NCBI GenBank assembly: GCA_025558095.1
Contig: JAIVFI010000029.1
Coordinates: 310,001 to 374,000 of the forward strand
DNA length: 64,000 bases
Origin: Hyaloraphidium curvatum
Lineage: Eukaryota; Monoblepharomycota; Hyaloraphidiomycetes; Hyaloraphidiales; Hyaloraphidiaceae
Direction of reading: 5' to 3'
This document shows, piece by piece, positions 44,101 to 56,003 of the stretch. A program made the translations under genes and the position numbers. Below the pieces are notes generated by a model that worked only from the letters and a program-made list of their open reading frames with translations, had not been told where the DNA came from and searched no databases. The first letter of the stretch is position 1; every line of letters starts with the position of its first letter.

Positions 44101-45985
44101 GTGACGGCCTGTCTTCTTCCTGCCCAGGCAAGGCAGTTCCGTTTGCGCCTCACGGGCATGCCGCTGGAACCCGGCGAGCTTTCGGTGGAAGGTGTGCGGA
44201 CACAGACCGTCGGCGGCATCGAGGAGGACGTTGCGCCGCTTGGGGATGTGCACGTGCGCATTGAGGACGAGCGGGAGCGCCTGTTGGGGAAGACGAACAT
44301 CCAGCGTCTGCCTGCTCTGGCTAGCAGGCAGGTTTCTTCCGTCACCCAAGGCGCAGAGAAGAAAGGGGATGCCCTTGGGGTTTCGGTACTGCCTGAGCAG
44401 CCGATCCTGGAGTGCATTGGATCAAGCTTGGGCTCGCAAAACACCCTTACTCTTTTTGAGGGGGAGTCGTGAGTGACATTCGGCGGCATGGAATGAGATG
44501 CCGTCATCTGACATACAGCGTCTTCCAGTTCGGCTTTCTCGTTGACCATTTGCAATGGGAGCTCGATTGCCATAGATTCGATTCTCGCGAGCTTCAAGGA
44601 CGAGTACGATGTGCCTCCCTCGGCCAAGGAAGGCCCCGAAGCTCCGGAGGACATTTACGAGCGCGAGATCCACGAGAAAGGGTCCCATGCCTTCTGGATT
44701 GCCGAGTCGGCGGATAAGGCTGCGCACAAGGTCCAGCTGCTACGGGAGCCTTTGGCCAAGGGTGGAACGATCAGTTTCGACGTCGCATGCTTGGGGAGGC
44801 GATGGTGGTGAGCTTGTTCGCCCTTTGCCAAACGCGGAACATGGGAAATGATTCCTCGCGTCGTGCTAGCATCGGTACTACCGTCATCCTCGAGTACGGA
44901 TCGCTGCCGCCGGAGTCGCAGCCGACCGATTGCAGCTACAGCCGCGTGGTAGCTGTGCCCGTGCTGCTCTCGGTATCGAAGGCGCTGGAACCGGTTGCGA
45001 TCTCGGCCCTGCCGTACGCGGACCTCTCCGGTCTGGATCAGGACTTGACGTTCGCAGAGCGCGAGGAACGGCGACGGACGCACCTGCTTCTCGCCGTGGA
45101 CGTCAAGAACGCCTCCACGGAATCGTTCCGGGCACATCTCTTCGCACTCCCGGTTGCACAAGCCTCCGCTCCGCCAGATGAGCCGCAGCTTATCCAGGGC
45201 GGTGCCGTGAAGCGCTTCCACTTTTCCATTCCCCGCTGCACTCTCGCTCCCGAGGTCGCTTCGCGCCCCATCCCCTTTCCTGACACTCAGTTCGTCGTCA
45301 CGCGCGTCCAGCAGTATTCCCCCGACGAAGCTGCTGTGCGACAAAGACTCTTTTGGCACCGGGAACGCCTTTTTGGTGGACTCGGCAGCCCTGCGGCCGT
45401 CCGCGCGATATGGTCAACCGACCCCGATCGCGGGGGCACGGTGGATCTCCGGCGGCTTTCGCTGACGCCTGACATGCTCGATTGTCTCGAAGAGGCCCCC
45501 TTGTCGTTTTCGGTGACGGTTGGCGCCGGTCGGCCAGGCGACGGTGCCCCCGCTCCGAAACAGCTGGACCTGGACGCTTTCGAGCTCCCCGTGAGGCGCT
45601 TTTCCACCGTCACGGTGCGGATTGCCAACGCCACAGCCGAGCCCATGCCGCTGATGTTTAGGATGGAGCTCTTGGAGGCCAAAGAGGGCGAGGAGCCGAG
45701 GCGAGACGTTCGGGACAAGGTGCTGATGCAGGGCGCTTCAACGTCTCTGATTCCAGCTGTGAGTGTCCATGGCGGTCGACCGGAAGGATGCGCGTTGACT
45801 CTAGCTCTTGGCTACAGATACCACCCTCGTCCTCGGCCGAGGTCCCAATACCCGTATTCCCCTTGAAGCCCCTTCGCTTCGTCTTGCGTTATCACGCGCT
45901 GGGTCCCTCTTCGAAGCCCGGCGAACCCAGGCGGGTGTTCCAACCACCGCAGCCCGTGACCCTCGTTTGCGTCGGGGTGGCATGA
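41119..45985 (+). CDS. TRAPPC9: TRAPP II subunit TRS120 (TRAPPC9)
   Basis: TRS120/TRAPPC9 is a large subunit of the TRAPP II Rab11/Ypt31 exchange factor at the Golgi. Nine exons join in frame from MSGDPGGRVPPF to a stop at 45983. The N terminus has YAQFVDLARIRVLVVPV, then FVYVNYMTSHDRE and VVGVLMCSEVTSLSKAVDAF. The middle has QKLVGDLLLLAGRVEDAIRM and YNDAIDGMRSNSDFLWQAAA. The C-terminal Ig-like region opens with the family hallmark FIYNPYD and continues with ANPLDVELPLSKVSIWATG, DSILASFKDEYDVPPS and FDVACLG. Introns are about 55-105 nt. Its end converges with the FAM210-like gene at a 67-bp gap. Confidence 0.9.
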
Positions 45986-46052
45986 TTTGGTCGACGGTTT
46001 GGTCTCAAGATCTATTCTTGATTGCAGCCAATATACCCCGGAACAGCCCCCC

Positions 46053-46838
46053 TCAGTCTTCGTCGGGCTTTGGCCTGATGTTCCTCATCTTCCGCGTGCC
46101 AACCTCCCAGCCCCTCGCCCTCAGCGCCCTCGCGAGAGGCGGGGTGATGGCGGTCGTCAAGAGCAATTTAACCGGCACAAACACCTTCGTCATGGCAAGG
46201 GCCAGGATCCAGTTCGCCATGGAGAAGAAGGCCGGCTTCGCGAGCGATCGCGCCGACTCGTCCTGCGACTTTTTCGCGTCCACAGACTGCTGGCGCTCCG
46301 TCTCGGTCCTGTCCCAGCCCCAGCTCTCGCGCAGCTCGTGGAACCATTCGAGCAGGGCATGGACATCGACTCCAAAGTAGGCGATGGAGAAGTAGCAGGT
46401 CACGAAGACGAGAAACGTGAGGGAGGCGTAGACAAAGACGGCGATGCGGCCGTATTCGCGCGTCAGGCGTGCGATGGTGCCTTCGCCGCGGGGCGGCTTT
46501 TCGTCCTCGGCGGGCTCCTCCTCGGGCGGCGGCGGGTTCTGGGGCGGGGGCGGGTTCTGAGGCGGGGACGTCGCAAAAGTCCTCTGCAGCGCCGGCGGGG
46601 TTCCGACAGCAGCTCCAGGCCACCGCGGCACGATCGATATCGCGATGGGCGTCCACACGCTGGTGCGCGGGACTGCTGCGGCCGAATGCGCGAGCCGTGC
46701 GGCGCGTTCGCAAGTAGACGGCGCCACGAGCGTGGGAGCACGCGCGGCGCAGGGCATCCCGACGCGTGCTGCAGCAAAGTGACCAAGCCGCGAGAATGAT
46801 GCGCCCGCAGGCATCGCACGCGAGCGGAGAGCCTGCAT
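46053..46838 (-). CDS. FAM210-like (DUF1279) mitochondrial membrane protein
   Basis: A single-exon gene of about 260 codons. The N terminus from ATG 46838 is Arg/Ala/Ser-rich without acids (MQALRSRAMPAGASF), a likely mitochondrial presequence, followed by a Pro-rich stretch. The DUF1279 core is clear: ARLTREYGRIAVFVYASLTF, a membrane segment, IAYFGVDVHALLEW, then LAKPAFFSMANWILALAMTK and VFVPVKLLLTTAITPPLAR. FAM210 proteins act in mitochondrial translation and membrane organisation; the exact role here is unknown. An earlier in-frame ATG at 46928 exists. Confidence 0.82.
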   Translation of the reverse strand: MQALRSRAMPAGASFSRLGHFAAARVGMPCAARAPTLVAPSTCERAARLAHSAAAVPRTSVWTPIAISIVPRWPGAAVGTPPALQRTFATSPPQNPPPPQNPPPPEEEPAEDEKPPRGEGTIARLTREYGRIAVFVYASLTFLVFVTCYFSIAYFGVDVHALLEWFHELRESWGWDRTETERQQSVDAKKSQDESARSLAKPAFFSMANWILALAMTKVFVPVKLLLTTAITPPLARALRARGWEVGTRKMRNIRPKPDED

Positions 46839-47046
46839 CGCGGCGACTTCGCGTCGGCCGATCGTTGGTTGTTGTGCCGATTTTCCGTACGGTCCGCGCG
46901 GGGACGACCGCACCAACGGCTGGCGCACCCCGAATCACGGCGCGACCGGCGGCGAGCACCCGCCACGGCGCCGCGTGCGGGCGCTTCTCGGGCCGGCTGC
47001 TCGCGGCGCGCGGTGCGGGGTCGCCCCGCCGCGGCCGCTGCCCGCA

Positions 47047-49800
47047 ATGCCCATCGTCCAGCCCGTCGACTTCGCGCGGCTCTACGACCAGATCCGCAAG
47101 GACGCCGTGCACAACCGCGACTCGCCCGTGATCATTTTCGCCGCAAACGACGTCGACGCGTTATGCGCCGCCCGGATCCTCCAGGCCCTGCTGGCCGCCG
47201 ACCAGGTCAAGAACACCCTGATTCCCGTGTCGGGCTACACGGATCTCGCGGCGGAGAGCGCCAAGCATGTGGAGAACAAGGCGGAGGTGGGGAAGGAGAG
47301 CTTCCGTTTGCCGCTCCAGCTGCTGACGGCGGTGCCCGAATCACCTCCGGCCGGCGTGACCCACCGTTGTGACTGTGGCCCCCACCCTCGAAAAAGCTCC
47401 GGTCGATCGTGACCATCAACTGCGGCGGCATGGTGGATTTGAAGGAGTTCTTCTCGCTGCCTTCGGAGCGCGTGCGGGTCTATGTCATCGACTCGCACAG
47501 GCCGCTCAACCTCCAGAACCTGTTTGGCAGCCCTCAGGTGAGCGGCCAGACACCTTGTCCACGCCGCGACGTTCCGAACCTTACGGCTCCCCAGATCTGC
47601 GTGCTTGCGGACGATGGTTTTGAGGAGCAGCTCGGCGACATCCACGCCGCTTTCGATGCCCTAGAGGTTGGCTCCTTCACCGGCGATCCGTCTTCGGCGG
47701 AGGCTAACCCCGCGCGGCGCAGTACGGCATGGAAGACGAGGAGGAATCGGACGGCGACAGCGATTCGGATTCCGGAGACTCGGCGTCGGAACGCGAGGAC
47801 GGGCGCGACGGGGATCGGAGCGACAGGGACGGCGACGGCGGCGAAGGAGACGGCGATGGCGAGGGAGGCCGTTCGCCGCGGTCTCCGAGGACACCGCGAT
47901 CCGAGCGGTCCCATGCCGAGGGTGGATCCTCTGCGGTACGTCCGGTTGGTGAACGAAGACGTGCACTTAGCTGAAGCATCGTCGATCGCAGACCGGCTCG
48001 CCACGGGGGAAGCGGAGACGATCCGATGGCTCTCCGCGGCCGCCGAAAAAGGCGCGGACGGACTCTCCCCGGACAGCGCGCCGGGAAATGCGGCAGCGCC
48101 TGAAGGAGCACCGCCGGGCCGTGGCCGAGTACTACTCGGACGGCACTTCCTACTCCAAATCTGCCGCGGGCCTCGTATACCTCCTTTGCCAAAAGCTTGG
48201 CCGCGAGCGGAGCGACCTTCTCTGGCTGGCCATTGTGTCGCTGGCCTACCAGTTTGCCCACGGCCTGGTGGCCCTGCGCTCGTACCTGGACGAGATCGAG
48301 CGCCGCTTCAAGCCCGAGGCGCTCAAGTTCCTGGGCGAGCAGGGCTCCGGCGCTGCTGCGGACGAAAATTCGCTCCCGGACTCGCAGATCCAGCCGGGGT
48401 CTTCGGGGTCCGACGGGCGGGCGAGCGGGATCTACTTCACGGAGCGCGAGTTCCGCTTCGCCATGTTCCGGCATTGGAACCTCTACGATTCCATGCAGCA
48501 TTCGGACTATGTCTGCACGAAGCTCGGACTGTGGAAGGACAAAGGGAGGAAGAGGATGCAGTCGATGCTGGCCGAGATGGGGTAGGAAGCGCGGAAGCCG
48601 GGCACGTCTTCCCTTCCTCTAACGCTGTCTCTCTCTTGCAAGGCTCCCGCTCACGGAGGTCCGGCAACCGCCGACCGAAATGAACAAGCGCATGCGCGAC
48701 GAGCTGATCGGCAAGTTCTTTGCCGAAGGCGTCGCGGACAAGTACAACCTCAAGGACCTCCTCTTCCCCACCTTTTACCGGCGCTACGGTGTTCGCGGCC
48801 TCCGCGGGGAGCTTTCCGCATCGGACATGGTGTTTGCGATCGACGCCCTCCTCGACGGCGGGGAAGGCTGGGCACGCAGGGACGCGGACGGTGCGATGGT
48901 GGTGGACGAGGCGGTCGTCGGAGGCGTGCCCGAGAACGTCGGCCACAATTCGGTGCGGGCTGAGAGCAGGACGTGGCGGGACATTGTGGTGCAGCACACT
49001 GCCATTACCAGCGGCCAAAAGACGGGGGTCGCGTCCATCACGAGGCGCAGGGACGGGGGTTTCGGGGTGCTCATGGACGACAAGAGCGGGCTGCCGGCGG
49101 ACCTCAGGTGGAAGAGCAACTGGTACGCGGCTTTCGATGCCCTGGAAGAGTGAGCGAATCCGACCAGAGACCGGAGAGTGCGGGCCGCTGACATCGTCCC
49201 AGCATCGACCACACGCTCTTTGGCATCCATCTTTCCAAGCACCTGCAAGCCGCCGTCTTGCGGTGCGCCACCACCATCTTGGACAAGGGTGGCGTCAAGA
49301 CGATGCGGAGGTTCCGCCTGGTGCGGATCACGACGTCGTCGATCGGCCGCATCCAGGCCAAGGACTGCACGCTGCTGAGCAGGAGCGCACAATGGTTGAA
49401 CAGGGTGGCGACCGTCATATCCAAGGCGTTCAAGGTGCGTCACAACTGCCTGCCGTGATGGTTCGCTCGAGATCGCTAATCCCGTGGCGGCTCAGGAATT
49501 CTCGGCCAAGTCGGACCTTCCCATCGTGATCGTCGCGCTGAACCCGACCGGCGAGACCTATCTCATGGCCGGCTACCCGGCGCCGTCTGCCAAGCAAACC
49601 AAAAAGTTCGCTCTGCTTGCGTATTCCACCGATCTGGAGTGCTAACGGCGCCCCACAGCCCCTTTGGCCTGGCGTTCCAGGAGTGCTGCCAACGTACGGG
49701 TGCGCGGGCAAAGCACGACGCTTTCGACACGCATGTGATGGAGGTCAAGGCGGAGGACCTGAAGCTGGTGGTGGAAGCTCTGCAGAAGATTGACTTTTGA
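47047..49800 (+). CDS. CDC45: DNA replication initiation factor CDC45
   Basis: CDC45 is part of the CMG helicase (CDC45-MCM-GINS). The start MPIVQPVDFARLYDQIR leads to the DHH-like fold NDVDALCAARILQALL and LIPVSGYTDLA. Next come IVTINCGGMVDLKEFF, ERVRVYVIDSHRPLNLQNLF and ICVLADDGFEEQL. An acidic insert (MEDEEESDGDSDSDSG) follows, then EYYSDGTSYSKSAAGLVYLL, RHWNLYDSMQHSDYVCTKLG, VADKYNLKDLLFPTFYRRYG, DHTLFGIHLSKHLQAAV and IVIVALNPTGETYLMAGYP. The protein ends LQKIDF. About eight exons. TSR3 follows 93 bp downstream in the same direction. Confidence 0.92.
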
Positions 49801-49893
49801 CGAGGTGGAAGGGGGGGAGGTTGGCAGAAGATGTGACAACAAACAAAGCTACTTCCAATCGCGATTCTGGCGCCGTCGACCTCGCAGAGGACC

Positions 49894-50878
49894 CATGGGA
49901 AAAGGCGGGAGCAGAGGCGGAGGCCGAGGAGCGAAGGCCCGCGACCGGGGCGCCGGGCACCGCCGCGAAAGGGAGATCCGGACAGACGCCGATATTGCCG
50001 AGTCCGAAGCCGCGAATCGCGACGGGGACTCCGGCTCCGGCAGCGATTCCGAGCCGCATGGCGGACCGCGTGAACTCTCGGTCAAGGTCGCCATGTGGGA
50101 GTTTGGACAGAACGATCCGAAACGGGACTCGGGGAGCAGGCTTTGCCGCCTGGGCTACGCGTCGCTGCTGCGGGTCGGTCAGAGCTTCGCCGGCGTGGTT
50201 CTTTCCTCGGAGGCCAAAGCCGTCGTGAGCCCTGCGGACGCGGATATTGTGGCCAAGTACGGCGTGGCGGGGGTCAACTGCTCGTGGAACCGGCTCGAGG
50301 AGGTGCCGTTCGGAACCATGGGCAAAGGACGCAACCAGAGGCTCCTGCCCTTGCTTTATGCGGCCAACTCTGTCAATTACGGTCGTCCGTTCAAGATGAA
50401 CACTGCCGAGGCAATGGCGGCGTGCCTCTACATCACGGGCTTCAAGGATGACGCCCGCGCGCTGCTATCCCCGTTCGGATACGGCGAGGAATTCCTCCGG
50501 CTGAACCACGATGCGCTGGAAGCGTACTCCAAATGCGCGTCCGGCGAAGACGTGCTGGAGCTGCAGCGGGGCTACCTTGCGGAAGCCGAACAAAAGCAAA
50601 AGGACAGGTCCGCTCGGAAAACTACGAACCAGCCGTACCTGGACGACATGGATCTGCCGCCGGACAGCGATAGCGACGAGCCTGGCGATGCGAAAAGCGA
50701 TATGGGAGGCTCCGGTGCTCCGAGCAAACAGCCGCAGTTCAACCGTGCGCGCTATCGGAATGCCAATACGGACAGCGAAACGGAGAGCGGCGATGCGGAC
50801 GGCAGGGAAGCGGAAACCGATGAGCACAGCTCTGGTATCGAAGAAGAACAATCATCAAGAAACCGACGCCATGCATAG
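49894..50878 (+). CDS. TSR3: 18S rRNA aminocarboxypropyltransferase TSR3
   Basis: TSR3 transfers the aminocarboxypropyl group of SAM to a hypermodified 18S pseudouridine late in 40S maturation. A single exon encodes about 328 residues. The N terminus MGKGGSRGGGRGAKARDRG is basic. The enzyme core: KVAMWEFGQNDPKRDSGSRL, LLRVGQSFAGVVLSSEAK, VSPADADIVAKYGVAGVNCS, WNRLEEVPF, RLLPLLYAANSVNYGRPFKM and EAMAACLYITGFKDDA. The C terminus is acidic and Ser-rich, as is usual. ATG 49894 is the first in frame after the CDC45 stop. Confidence 0.93.
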
Positions 50879-50910
50879 AGGGCCACGTTTCCTCGCTTCG
50901 TTGCACCGCC

Positions 50911-52255
50911 TCAACGAGTGCCGCTCCCGTTGCCCTGTCCCTGGCTGGTCGAAGACAGCAGCGCATAGATGGGGATGGCCTCGAGATTGTAGTCTCCGCC
51001 GCGCATTTGCTCCATGGCCGCATCGCTGTTGAAGGTGGCCCGCGCACGTTCCACCTCGTTGGCCGGAACAACGAGCCAGACGTAGGGAGGAACCGACCCC
51101 TGCGTAGGAGTGAGCGCTCCTCTCGGGCGCTCCGCAGCTTGGTGAGGGAGGCTTACGTCGGCAGAAGCTCCTATGGGACCCGCCGCGGGATACCTCCAGA
51201 GTACCGGGGTGGAGCCTGTGATCTGATCGGACGACCAGTCGCGGACCTGGTTCCGAGCTTTCCCGGTTGCTTCGGAACGATCGCCTGGCGACGTCATGTT
51301 GGAACGATCGCCTGCCGACGTCATGTTGCGGAACTCGGCAAGCGCTCTGGCGACGTCGCGATCGATCGGGTTTATCGGTTCGAGGTAATCGTCCGTGCCG
51401 TTCATCTCGCTGTCGTCGGCAGAGAAAGCCTCGGAGAAAGACGAGTTTGGCTCGCTGAGCGGAGTCTCTCCGGTCCACGCCCGATTCGTCGTGGCCAAGT
51501 TGAAGTAGCTGGTAGCGGGATCGGTGGATAGATGCTCGGCCGGATTGTCGCTCAAAAGGGGCTCGAGCAGATGGTTCAGGCCGAACCTCTCTGCGATCGC
51601 CTTGGCACGGTGCAACGGGATCCTGCAAAAGAGCTTAGCGAACGATTACGCCTGCGATCTTGTCGACTCACCAGACGCCCTTGACGTTCATGTTCCCGGT
51701 CCTCACAATCTGATTAGGGAGAGGTTGGATGCGAGATCGCGCACACCCGCGGTACACTCGCCTGCTTCTCAACTTCGTTCTTCAAAGCACCATCCCTGCG
51801 ACCCCTCGTGAGACCCTGCGGGTCGGCAGGGGGTTAGAATTCGGCGCTAGCCGTTGCGATCGAGAACCAACGGCGAGGTTGAGGAGTTTCGTCCCATTTA
51901 TGAACGAGTTATCTGTCCTCCGCGCGACGACGGTGTTGTTGACGTGCAGCAGGTACAATTGCAGTCTCTCGTCGTCCCAGTATCCCATGGAAAGGATTGG
52001 GGGCGACGGGCTCGTGCGTTGCGACGGCGGGCTTCCCACGGTGCGTGGCCCGCTCGGCGTCCCGGCATGCTGCTGTTGCACGGGCCAAATGGGTCCGCCG
52101 AGACTGCTGCCACCGAGACTGCTTCCACCGAGGCCGTTTCCACCGGCCAGCATGACGTCGGCGGGCAGCGAATGGCGCCGGTCGACGGGCACTTGTTCGC
52201 TGAGCTGGCGCTCCACCGGCAGGCCCGGAGACGACGCGCGGCGGAAGCCCTCCAT
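50911..52255 (-). CDS. APSES domain DNA-binding protein 2 (StuA-like)
   Basis: Exons join from ATG 52255 (MEGFRRASSPGLPVERQ) to the stop at 50911. The APSES domain begins about residue 95: YWDDERLQLYLLHVNNTVVA, RRTDNSFINGTKLLNLAG, LTRGRRDGALKNEVEKQ, IVRTGNMNVKGVW, IPLHRAKAIAERFGLNHLLE, PLL. This order and wording match the StuA/Sok2/Efg1 branch (NGTKLLN, TRGRRDG, x-KGVWIP). The Trp is split TG|G by an intron, as in the other APSES gene. One intron has a GC donor (CAG then GCGAGT). The remaining C terminus is Ser/Asp/Pro-rich and unrecognised. It converges with TSR3 at a 32-bp gap. Confidence 0.87.
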
Positions 52256-53132
52256 GCCGACGGCACTACGAGTTGTCTGGCTCGCGTGCTAGTGCTGCAT
52301 GATGTGCAGGAACGCCGCCGGCTCTTTTGTGCGGAAGCGGCAGGAGCTGTGGTGCAGGTGAATCATCACCAACATCGCGGCTTTCGTCCCGATCTCTCCG
52401 ACCACCACGTATTCTAGCTCAACACATCTCAAAACCATCACGCAGACCTTGCCCATAAGCGTCTACATCCATCCCGTGTCCAAGCTACGCGTAGATCGTA
52501 TTCGACAGCCTCCCGCTCGCGAAGCATCGCGACTCGACGAAGCAGCGGCCCAACGATTCAAGTTCGGTCCTCGCGGAGCCCTCTTCAATCAAACTCCTCA
52601 CAAAGCCCGCCGCCGCCTCGTAAACCTGGCAAGTAGACAGGAATAACCCGAAGGTGATTGCGGAGCAACTGTCAGAAATCGGAAAGGGTCAGCTCCCGGA
52701 CAGAAGTGTCCAGCCGTCGAGATCCCACTAGAGGCATGGTCGATGCTGGACAAACATGGCGAGAATCGCAGACAAGACGAGGAAACTCGGTGCAGAAGGA
52801 AAAGGGAGGATGAAGAAGACCAGGAACCCTGTCGCGGGGCGAAAGCCAGTCAGAGGTGAAATCTTCGAAGAGCTCCCGTGGGTGTCCGACATTGTAGACA
52901 GTACATGGTCCCTCGGACAATGGTCTCCAGGTTCCGGGGTGCGCGTTCCACCTGACTGCCCCAGTCGCTCTCTGGCGGCCCCTACAGCAGCGATCTCATC
53001 GTACGAGAAACATCGAGGAGAACAAGTGCAGGAGCGTCAACTGCAGGAGGTTCGTCTAGGAACCGTAGAATCGTTGGAGGAAGTTCAATCGTCCGTGATC
53101 GCGAGACCGCTGCGGCGCCGCCCACGCAAAAG
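52256..53132. other. Intergenic region between divergent APSES 2 and PPWD1 (877 bp)
   Basis: The longest host intergenic gap in the window. A 133-codon plus-strand open frame (52756-53154) overlaps the PPWD1 start but has no recognisable domain, so I do not call it. A long regulatory region or 5' leader for the APSES gene is the simplest reading. Confidence 0.45.
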
Positions 53133-55872
53133 ATGGCGGGCGACCAGGAGCTAGCAAGCGCGGCGAGGCGCATGACCGTTGTTCAGCTGAAAGCTCAGCT
53201 GCAGGAACGGGGACTTTCGACGTCGGGCAAGAAGGACGACCTCCTGCATCGCCTTTTGGAGCACCTGGAGAACGGGGCGGAGGAGGCCCCGAACGGAGAC
53301 GACGGACCTTCCGGAGACGAAGCGAACGAAGGTGCCGAAGAGCCTGGCCCCGCAAATGTGGGCGATGATGCCCATCGCGGTGGTGAAACCCCGAAGAAGC
53401 GGAAACGGGGCTCAGAGGAGGGCAACCATTCTGGCTCCGAGTCGGAGCCCGATGCAAGGAAACGGACATCTAGATCGGAAAATGAGGACGAGATTGGTGC
53501 GGAGGAGCCAGTAGGCCAAGGCTCTGGGCCGGCGGACGCGGGGCATGAAAGCGGGGATGTGTCGGGAGACGACGTCGGGCCGTCGTTCGAGCTTATGGGG
53601 GCCGGGGGTGGTGCTGCTGCGGACGAAGATGACATGGACATTGGGCCCGTGCCTGGACCAGCTGCGGCACAGGAGAATGCTCGGCGAAAGCAACGAAGTA
53701 GGTTCTGCGCCCGACTTTCAAGGTCTCTTCATGACCCGTTTCCAGCATTGCGCTTCGAGAAGCTCTACCTGGACCATCTACCAGACGCCGAAATGTATGA
53801 GCGGTCTCTCATGCACCGCGATGTGGTCAACTTTGTCCAGGTTTCAAAGTGGGTCGAGCGAGTCTTCCTATCAGGCGTTCCTCACCCCGTATGTAGAACC
53901 GACTTCATCATCACGACATCGATCGACGGCCACGTCAAGTTCTGGAAAAAGACGGAGCGCGGCATCGAGTTCGTGAAGCACTACCGGGCACACTTGGGCG
54001 CCGTGATCGCGCTGGACGTGAGCTTCGACGGCACCTTGCTGGCCACCGTGGGCGTGGACAAGTTCCTCAAGGTCTTCGACGTAGTCAATTTTGGTCTGTC
54101 TCCTCGTCATGTCTGTGTCCCCGTATGGTTCACTCACCGACACCTCCCAACCAACCAGACATGATCAACATGATCAAGCTTGACTTTGCCCCCCGGACAG
54201 CATGTTGGACCTATGAGCGCGCACAAGCGCGGCCGACGATTGCCATTTCGGACAGGGAATCGTCTGCAATCCACATCTTTGACGCGCGGGCCGAGAGCGA
54301 CAGCGGCCCTTTGCACACCGTGACGACGGTTCATTCGCAACCAGTGTGCGTGATGAGGTACAACCCCGTCGCGCGGGTTGTGGTCAGCGTGGACGACGGT
54401 GGCAATGTGGAGTACTGGCTGCCGCGGGAGGAGATGGAGTTCGCGCCCCCGAAGCCGCCGGTCGTTTCGTGGGAGTTCAAGGCCGACACGGACCTCTACG
54501 AGTTCCGCAAATCCAAGACAGTCCCGACCTCGCTCAACTTTTCCCCGGACTACTCCCACTTTGTCACCACCGGGTTCGGCGACCGCCAGATCCGCATCTT
54601 CAACTTCGCGACGGCCAAGATGACCCGCAAGTACGACGAGAGCCTGCAGTCCATCTCCGAGATGCAGCAGGCCGGCACGGCGTACTACACGCTGGACGAC
54701 ATGGAGTTTGGCCGACGGTTCGCGCTCGAGCGCGAGATCGAAAAGAACCCGACCATGGGGCAGGCGGCTACCATGAACGCCGGTGGGGCGGACCGTGGCT
54801 GCATGCGAACATTAGTCCTGGGGTCTAATCGCGCTGTTCAGTTTTCGACGAGACGGGCAACTTCGTGCTGTATCCCACCCTCCTCGGGATCAAGGTCGTC
54901 AACATCCGCACCAACAAAGTCGCCCGGATCATTGGCAAAGGGGAGACGATCCGCTTCATGAACATCTGCCTTTACCAAGGTGCACCGGTGGACAAGAAGC
55001 TCGTCACTCTGGTGGGCTGAGGCATCGCGCATGCTCGTTTCTGTGCTCACCACGTGCCTTCAGGAAATGGCCGCGTCCGAGAACCCGCTCTTCAAGGACT
55101 CGGGCAACACGGACCCCACCGTCTTTTGCACGGCATACAAGCGTAATCGCTTCTACCTGTTCTCGCGGCGGGAACCCGAGTCGGCGGACGACGCACCCGG
55201 CGGCAGCGGCCGCGACATCTTCAACGAGAAGCCCTCGAGGGAAGACCAGGTCGTGGCGCAGTTTGCCGCGCAGACGGCCAAGCAGAGCCTGGGCTCCAGC
55301 GCGATCCTCCGGACGACGGTCGGGGACATCCACATCCGGCTCTTCCCCGAGTTTGCGCCCAAGGCGGTGGAGAATTTTGTCGGGCTGGCCAAGAAGGGCT
55401 ACTACGACAACCTCACGTTCCACCGGGTGATCAAGAACTTTATGATCCAGACGGGATGCCCGTTCGGGGACGGGACCGGCGGCGAGAGCGTGTGGGGCAA
55501 CGATTTCGAGGACGAGTAAGTTTCTCGGCCAGTACAGGAAACCGCACGTCTGACGGAGAGTCGCCGCTGCAGGTTCAACAAGGCTGTGAAGCACGACCGT
55601 CCCTACACGGTCAGCATGGCCAACGCCGGGCCCAATACCAACGCCAGCCAGTTCTTTATCACTGTCGTCCCCACGGTAAGCAGCCACGGTTCGTGGCCCG
55701 CCGAGACCCGCCTAAACATGATCCGCGACAGCCCTGGCTTGACAACAAGCACACGATCTTCGGCCGCGCGACCGCTGGCTTCGACGTGATCCACAAGATC
55801 GAGGGGGTGAAGGTGGACCGTCACGAGAAGCCGTTGGAGGCGATCCGGATCATGGGCATCGAGGTCCGATGA
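53133..55872 (+). CDS. PPWD1: PPWD1-type spliceosomal cyclophilin with N-terminal SAP domain
   Basis: PPWD1 is a WD-repeat and cyclophilin (peptidyl-prolyl isomerase) protein of the spliceosome. The WD part starts with [40 protein letters not shown] and [20 protein letters not shown]. It continues with [20 protein letters not shown] and [19 protein letters not shown]. The cyclophilin domain has [52 protein letters not shown] and [20 protein letters not shown], so catalytic residues (FHRV, QFF) are kept. Unusually, residues about 14-47 form a SAP motif ([20 protein letters not shown]). About seven exons; small introns near 53694 and 53838. Confidence 0.92.
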
Positions 55873-56003
55873 TAGAGCCATTCGGCCCGAGAGTTTCCAG
55901 ATCCTCGTCGCTCGTCCGGCGGTCTGCTGACCGTTGTGGTCTCTGGCTCCGCGGCTCAATCCAGAATCCATGGTCTACGGTCGAATCCCCGACCCCGCCG
56001 TGT

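Noticed and set aside
52756-53154. A 133-codon open frame upstream of PPWD1
   Set aside because: No domain, Arg-rich composition, and it overlaps the PPWD1 start in another frame.
55920-56000. Possible tRNA around a GGTCGAATCC motif downstream of PPWD1
   Set aside because: The T-stem and acceptor do not pair. The region is intergenic 3' flank.
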